A stretch of DNA of 64,000 nucleotides from Nocardiopsis coralli (GTDB lineage: Bacteria; Actinomycetota; Actinomycetes; Streptosporangiales; Streptosporangiaceae), in assembly GCF_014892575.1 (NCBI RefSeq), contig NZ_JADBGI010000004.1, positions 283,503 through 347,502 of the forward strand, written 5' to 3'. A program made the position numbers and the translations under genes. A model generated the notes under the pieces. That model saw nothing but the letters and a program-made list of their open reading frames with translations, was not told the DNA's origin and searched no databases. The first letter of the stretch is position 1; each line of letters opens with the position of its first letter. Positions 61,795-64,000 of this stretch are shown piece by piece.

Positions 61795-61827
61795 GGCGCC
61801 GTCGGATCCCCCGGGTCCGGCGGCGCC
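61795..61827. terminator. Bidirectional terminator between mrp operon 2 and LysR gene
   Basis: Fifteen-base arms (61795-61809 and 61813-61827) pair with two G-U wobbles across a 3-nt loop. The flanking genes converge here. Confidence 0.72.
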
Positions 61828-61847
61828 GTTCTGTGCGCAGGGCCCCG

Positions 61848-62780
61848 TCACGGCCGGTCGAACCGCTCCGGGACCCACACGTCGCCCGGGGCACCCGGAG
61901 CCGAGGTGTGCAGGTGTTCCCGGAGCGCGGTCAGCACGGGGTGTCGGTCCCCGCTGCGGAACAGCAGCATGTGCGGGTAGACCGGCGTCGGGTCGTGCAA
62001 CGGGATGCGCCGCAGGTCGTGGCCCTGGGGCCAGAGGTAGCGGTCCTCGCTGCCGACGAGGGTGGCGAGGGAGGACGAGTCGGCGAGCGCGTCCATGAGG
62101 GCCTCGTCGCCGAAGTTCGGGCCGAGCGCGTCGATGCTCAGCCCGAAGGCCTCGGCGAACGCGTCGTAGAACGCCGCCCATTCCGTGCCGGGCCTGATCC
62201 CGGGGATCCAGATGCGGTGTCCGGCCAGGTCGGCGGGGCTGACCCCGTTCGCGTCGGCCAGCGGGTGGGACGGCCCGACCAGGAGCTGCAGGGGGACGTC
62301 CAGGAGCCTCTCTGCGGTGATCCCGGACGGGAGTTCTCCGGGCGGCAGGGCTCGGAACGTCGCGTCGACGGTGCCTTCGAGCACCCTCCGGGCGGCCCGG
62401 CCGGCGTTCTCGTCCCTCAGAGTGACTGCGTCCAGGCCCGTACCGGGGCGCCCGAGGTAGAAGCGGTAGACGGCCTGGGCCGGGGCGATGCGGCGGTTGA
62501 GCACGTCGACGCGCAAGGGACGGCTGCCCGGTCGTACGGATTCTTCGGCCTGTTCGAAGGCGGTGAGCGCCTTCTTGGCGTGCGGCAGGAAGACCTGTCC
62601 GTCCAGGCTCAGGTTGGAGCCGCGTGGTGTTCGCACCAGGAGGGTGACCCCGAGGTGTCTCTCCAGGGTTGCGATGCGTTTGGAGGCGGCCTGCTGGCTG
62701 ATTCCCAGGTCGGCCGCCGCGGCCTGGAACTGGCCGGTGTCGGCGACGGCCACGAACGTCTGCAGCGCTTGGACATCCAT
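61848..62780 (-). CDS. LysR-family transcriptional regulator
   Basis: A 310-residue regulator. The N-terminal wHTH reads LQTFVAVADTGQFQAAAADLGISQQAASKRIATLERHLGVTLLVRT, a canonical LysR pattern, followed by a linker helix and a substrate-binding-like effector domain from about residue 90. It is divergent from the acetyltransferase gene with 90 bp between them and a perfect dyad in the gap, the standard LysR arrangement in which the regulator represses itself and activates its neighbour. Confidence 0.92.
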   Translation of the reverse strand: MDVQALQTFVAVADTGQFQAAAADLGISQQAASKRIATLERHLGVTLLVRTPRGSNLSLDGQVFLPHAKKALTAFEQAEESVRPGSRPLRVDVLNRRIAPAQAVYRFYLGRPGTGLDAVTLRDENAGRAARRVLEGTVDATFRALPPGELPSGITAERLLDVPLQLLVGPSHPLADANGVSPADLAGHRIWIPGIRPGTEWAAFYDAFAEAFGLSIDALGPNFGDEALMDALADSSSLATLVGSEDRYLWPQGHDLRRIPLHDPTPVYPHMLLFRSGDRHPVLTALREHLHTSAPGAPGDVWVPERFDRP

Positions 62781-62795
62781 GACCCCACGGTATTG

Positions 62796-62814
62796 CTACA
62801 ACACACGGTTGTAG
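62796..62814. promoter_or_regulatory. LysR binding site
   Basis: CTACAAC-ACACG-GTTGTAG is a perfect 19-bp dyad centred 66 bp upstream of the acetyltransferase start codon and 25 bp upstream of the lysR start, positions typical of the recognition site that anchors a LysR tetramer. Confidence 0.7.
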
Positions 62815-62870
62815 TTCATGATCCGAACGGTTGTTTGACCGTGCGTTCTGCGGGGTGGTGAAGTCAGCGC

Positions 62871-63422
62871 ATGTCTACACGCACCACGCAGGTCATGCAG
62901 GTCTCGGGGCCGGATTTCGCCCGCCATGCTGAGCGGATCGCGGAGGTCACGGACGCGACGTCCCGGCTGAACGTGCTGCCCTTCAGCGACAGTGAGGGTC
63001 GTGCGGAACTACTTTCCGTTGTGTTCGGGGGTGCGTTGCCTGAGTCAGTGACGATCTACCCGCCGTTCTTCACCGAGCACGGGTTGAACACGGCGTTCGG
63101 GGAGGAGGTGTTCGTGAACCAGGGGTGCACGTTCATGGACAAGGGCGGGATCCGCATCGGGGACCGCGTGATGATCGCGCCGAACGTCAGCCTCATCACC
63201 GGGGGACATCCGCTGCCGCTCGCCGAGCGCCGGGAGTATCTGTCTCTTGCGCCGATCGTCGTCGGGGACGACGTGTGGATCGGGGCGGCTGCGGTGGTCA
63301 CGCAGGGGGTGACCATCGGGGAGGGCGCTGTGGTTGCTGCCGGCGCGGTAGTCACCCGGGATGTGCCGGCCCACACCGTGGTGGGAGGGTCGCCCGCCCG
63401 GGTGATCAAGTCGATCGAGTAG
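62871..63422 (+). CDS. Sugar O-acetyltransferase, left-handed beta-helix (maltose/galactoside acetyltransferase type)
   Basis: A 183-residue trimeric acetyl-CoA-dependent acetyltransferase. After a helical cap (residues about 10-60) the hexapeptide repeats are evident: FGEEVFVNQGCTFMDKGGIRIGDRVMIAPNVSLI, then IVVGDDVWIGAAAVVTQGVTIGEGAVVAAGAVVTRDVPAHTVVGG. The catalytic His lies in ITGGHPLPLAER, interrupting the helix as in Maa/LacA enzymes. Ends with the usual GSPARVIKSI. The acceptor could be a sugar or another small alcohol; LysR control hints at induction by a metabolite. Confidence 0.92.
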   Translation: MSTRTTQVMQVSGPDFARHAERIAEVTDATSRLNVLPFSDSEGRAELLSVVFGGALPESVTIYPPFFTEHGLNTAFGEEVFVNQGCTFMDKGGIRIGDRVMIAPNVSLITGGHPLPLAERREYLSLAPIVVGDDVWIGAAAVVTQGVTIGEGAVVAAGAVVTRDVPAHTVVGGSPARVIKSIE

Positions 63423-64000
63423 GTCGGCCGGCAGTCGGCTACACGTGGGCCGCGCTGAGCAGGGCGGGACGATCGGTGGCGCCGACGGTTACGCCTCGGC
63501 GGGCCCGATCGCAACGGCGCTCACTTTCCGGGCATGGCGGTAGGCCGTTGGGGACTGGTGCTGGGCGGGACGGTCGTGACCGGTGTGTGGGGTTCTGTGG
63601 TGTTGCCTCGGGGGTGGTGGTTCGTCGGGGTCGGGATCTTAGCCCGGCCGGGCCTGCACGCAACCCGCTTCGGCGCCCCACCAGTTCACAGGGTTGGAGT
63701 GGATGCGTCGGCGTTGTGCGTGGTTGGCCGGGGCGCCTCGGGGTGTGCGTTCCGGCCCTGTTCGCCGGGCTGACCCGACCCACCTCGACGAACCACCCGC
63801 TCCCCCGAGGCCCCCTGGCAGCCCAAAGGAACGGGGAGGTCTGGCCGAAGGCCAACTGCAACGACCAACCCCCAGGGGTGCTTCATTGCGACCAACGCTT
63901 GCGGTGTGTGCGCGGTAACTCGCTCCTGCGAAAGGTCAACGGCAACGGCACAGGCACGCCCCGCACACTCGTCCGAGCATTGAGTGTCGGGGGTGGCACG
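63423..64000. other. Gene-free stretch at the window end
   Basis: In 578 bp I find no credible coding region: the open frames on either strand have low-complexity Arg/Pro/Gly/Thr composition and no ribosome-binding site. The only structure is the long quasi-palindrome at 63606-63810. Confidence 0.5.
63606..63810. repeat. Quasi-palindromic element of about 205 nt
   Basis: Blocks CCTCGGGGG, GGTGGTTCGTCG and GGTCGGG (63606-63635) recur as exact reverse complements in reverse order at 63774-63810. Further inside, AGCCCGG (63641-63647) pairs with CCGGGCT (63765-63771) and GGCGCCCC (63672-63679) with GGGGCGCC (63730-63737). All pairs share a centre near 63705, so the whole stretch can fold as one long interrupted hairpin. 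Candidate MITE-like element or structured RNA. Confidence 0.55.

Noticed and set aside
63439..63861. Frames of up to 140 codons on both strands near the window end
   Set aside because: They run through the quasi-palindrome, lack ribosome-binding sites and have low-complexity composition; the inverted symmetry explains openness on both strands.
1..64000. CRISPR arrays, tRNA or rRNA genes, transposases, integrases, attachment sites
   Set aside because: No regularly spaced repeats, cloverleaf sequences, or recombinase or transposase motifs were recognised by reading; a tRNAscan or ISfinder run would be decisive.

Overview
The window is chromosomal DNA from a very GC-rich actinomycete. Third-codon positions are almost all G or C, GTG starts are common, several promoters look leaderless, and the extracellular proteins are strikingly acidic. 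Two adjacent Mrp Na+/H+ antiporter operons and the acidic lipoproteins fit a salt- or alkali-tolerant member of the Nocardiopsaceae (Nocardiopsis-like); this assignment is an inference from style and content. I see no insertion sequence, integrase, phage gene, tRNA, rRNA or CRISPR array.

Layout. 1-5569: a dipeptide/oligopeptide ABC importer (binding protein cut by the window edge, two permeases, one polypeptide carrying both ATPases). 5698-12747: a PBP4-type D,D-carboxypeptidase, a membrane-anchored UbiB-family kinase, an AraC-type regulator and a HelD-like RNA polymerase recycling ATPase. 12817-20654 (minus): allophanate hydrolase, urea carboxylase, a GntR regulator and a DASS anion transporter. 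20927-23520: an orphan TAXI-type lipoprotein, then a CPBP membrane protease divergent from a TetR regulator. 23576-28765: a MacB/FtsX-type ABC exporter divergent from a NarL-type two-component pair. 28775-30832 (minus): an OmpR-type two-component pair.

30904-36495 (minus) is the most unusual locus. It is a compact five-gene operon encoding a trypsin-like protease with a C-terminal adaptor domain, a VMAP protein with a matching N-terminal adaptor, a MoxR-like AAA+ ATPase, a vWA-like SAV_2336-type protein and a Trypco1 protein. This is the architecture of the vWA-MoxR-VMAP 'ternary' conflict systems, with a protease as the presumptive effector.

36783-49272: DoxX and MarR genes, two small unknown genes, a second MarR gene, FmdB/formamidase, an L,D-transpeptidase lipoprotein, an SMR efflux pump with its TetR repressor and a 22-bp palindromic operator, a membrane protein, an iron-siderophore ABC importer under an IdeR-like box, and an alpha/beta hydrolase.

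49787-61780: two complete mrp operons (AB fusion, C, D, E, F, G) in direct tandem. Each is preceded by a leader of about 370-410 nt that shares a promoter motif and a short element close to the start codon. 61848-63422: a LysR regulator divergent from a left-handed beta-helix acetyltransferase. 63423-64000 has no credible gene but contains a quasi-palindromic element of about 205 nt.

Themes: nitrogen scavenging (urea carboxylase/allophanate hydrolase, formamidase, peptide import), ion and pH homeostasis (Mrp x2), envelope maintenance (PBP4, LDT, two-component systems, ABC exporter) and one predicted immune/conflict island.
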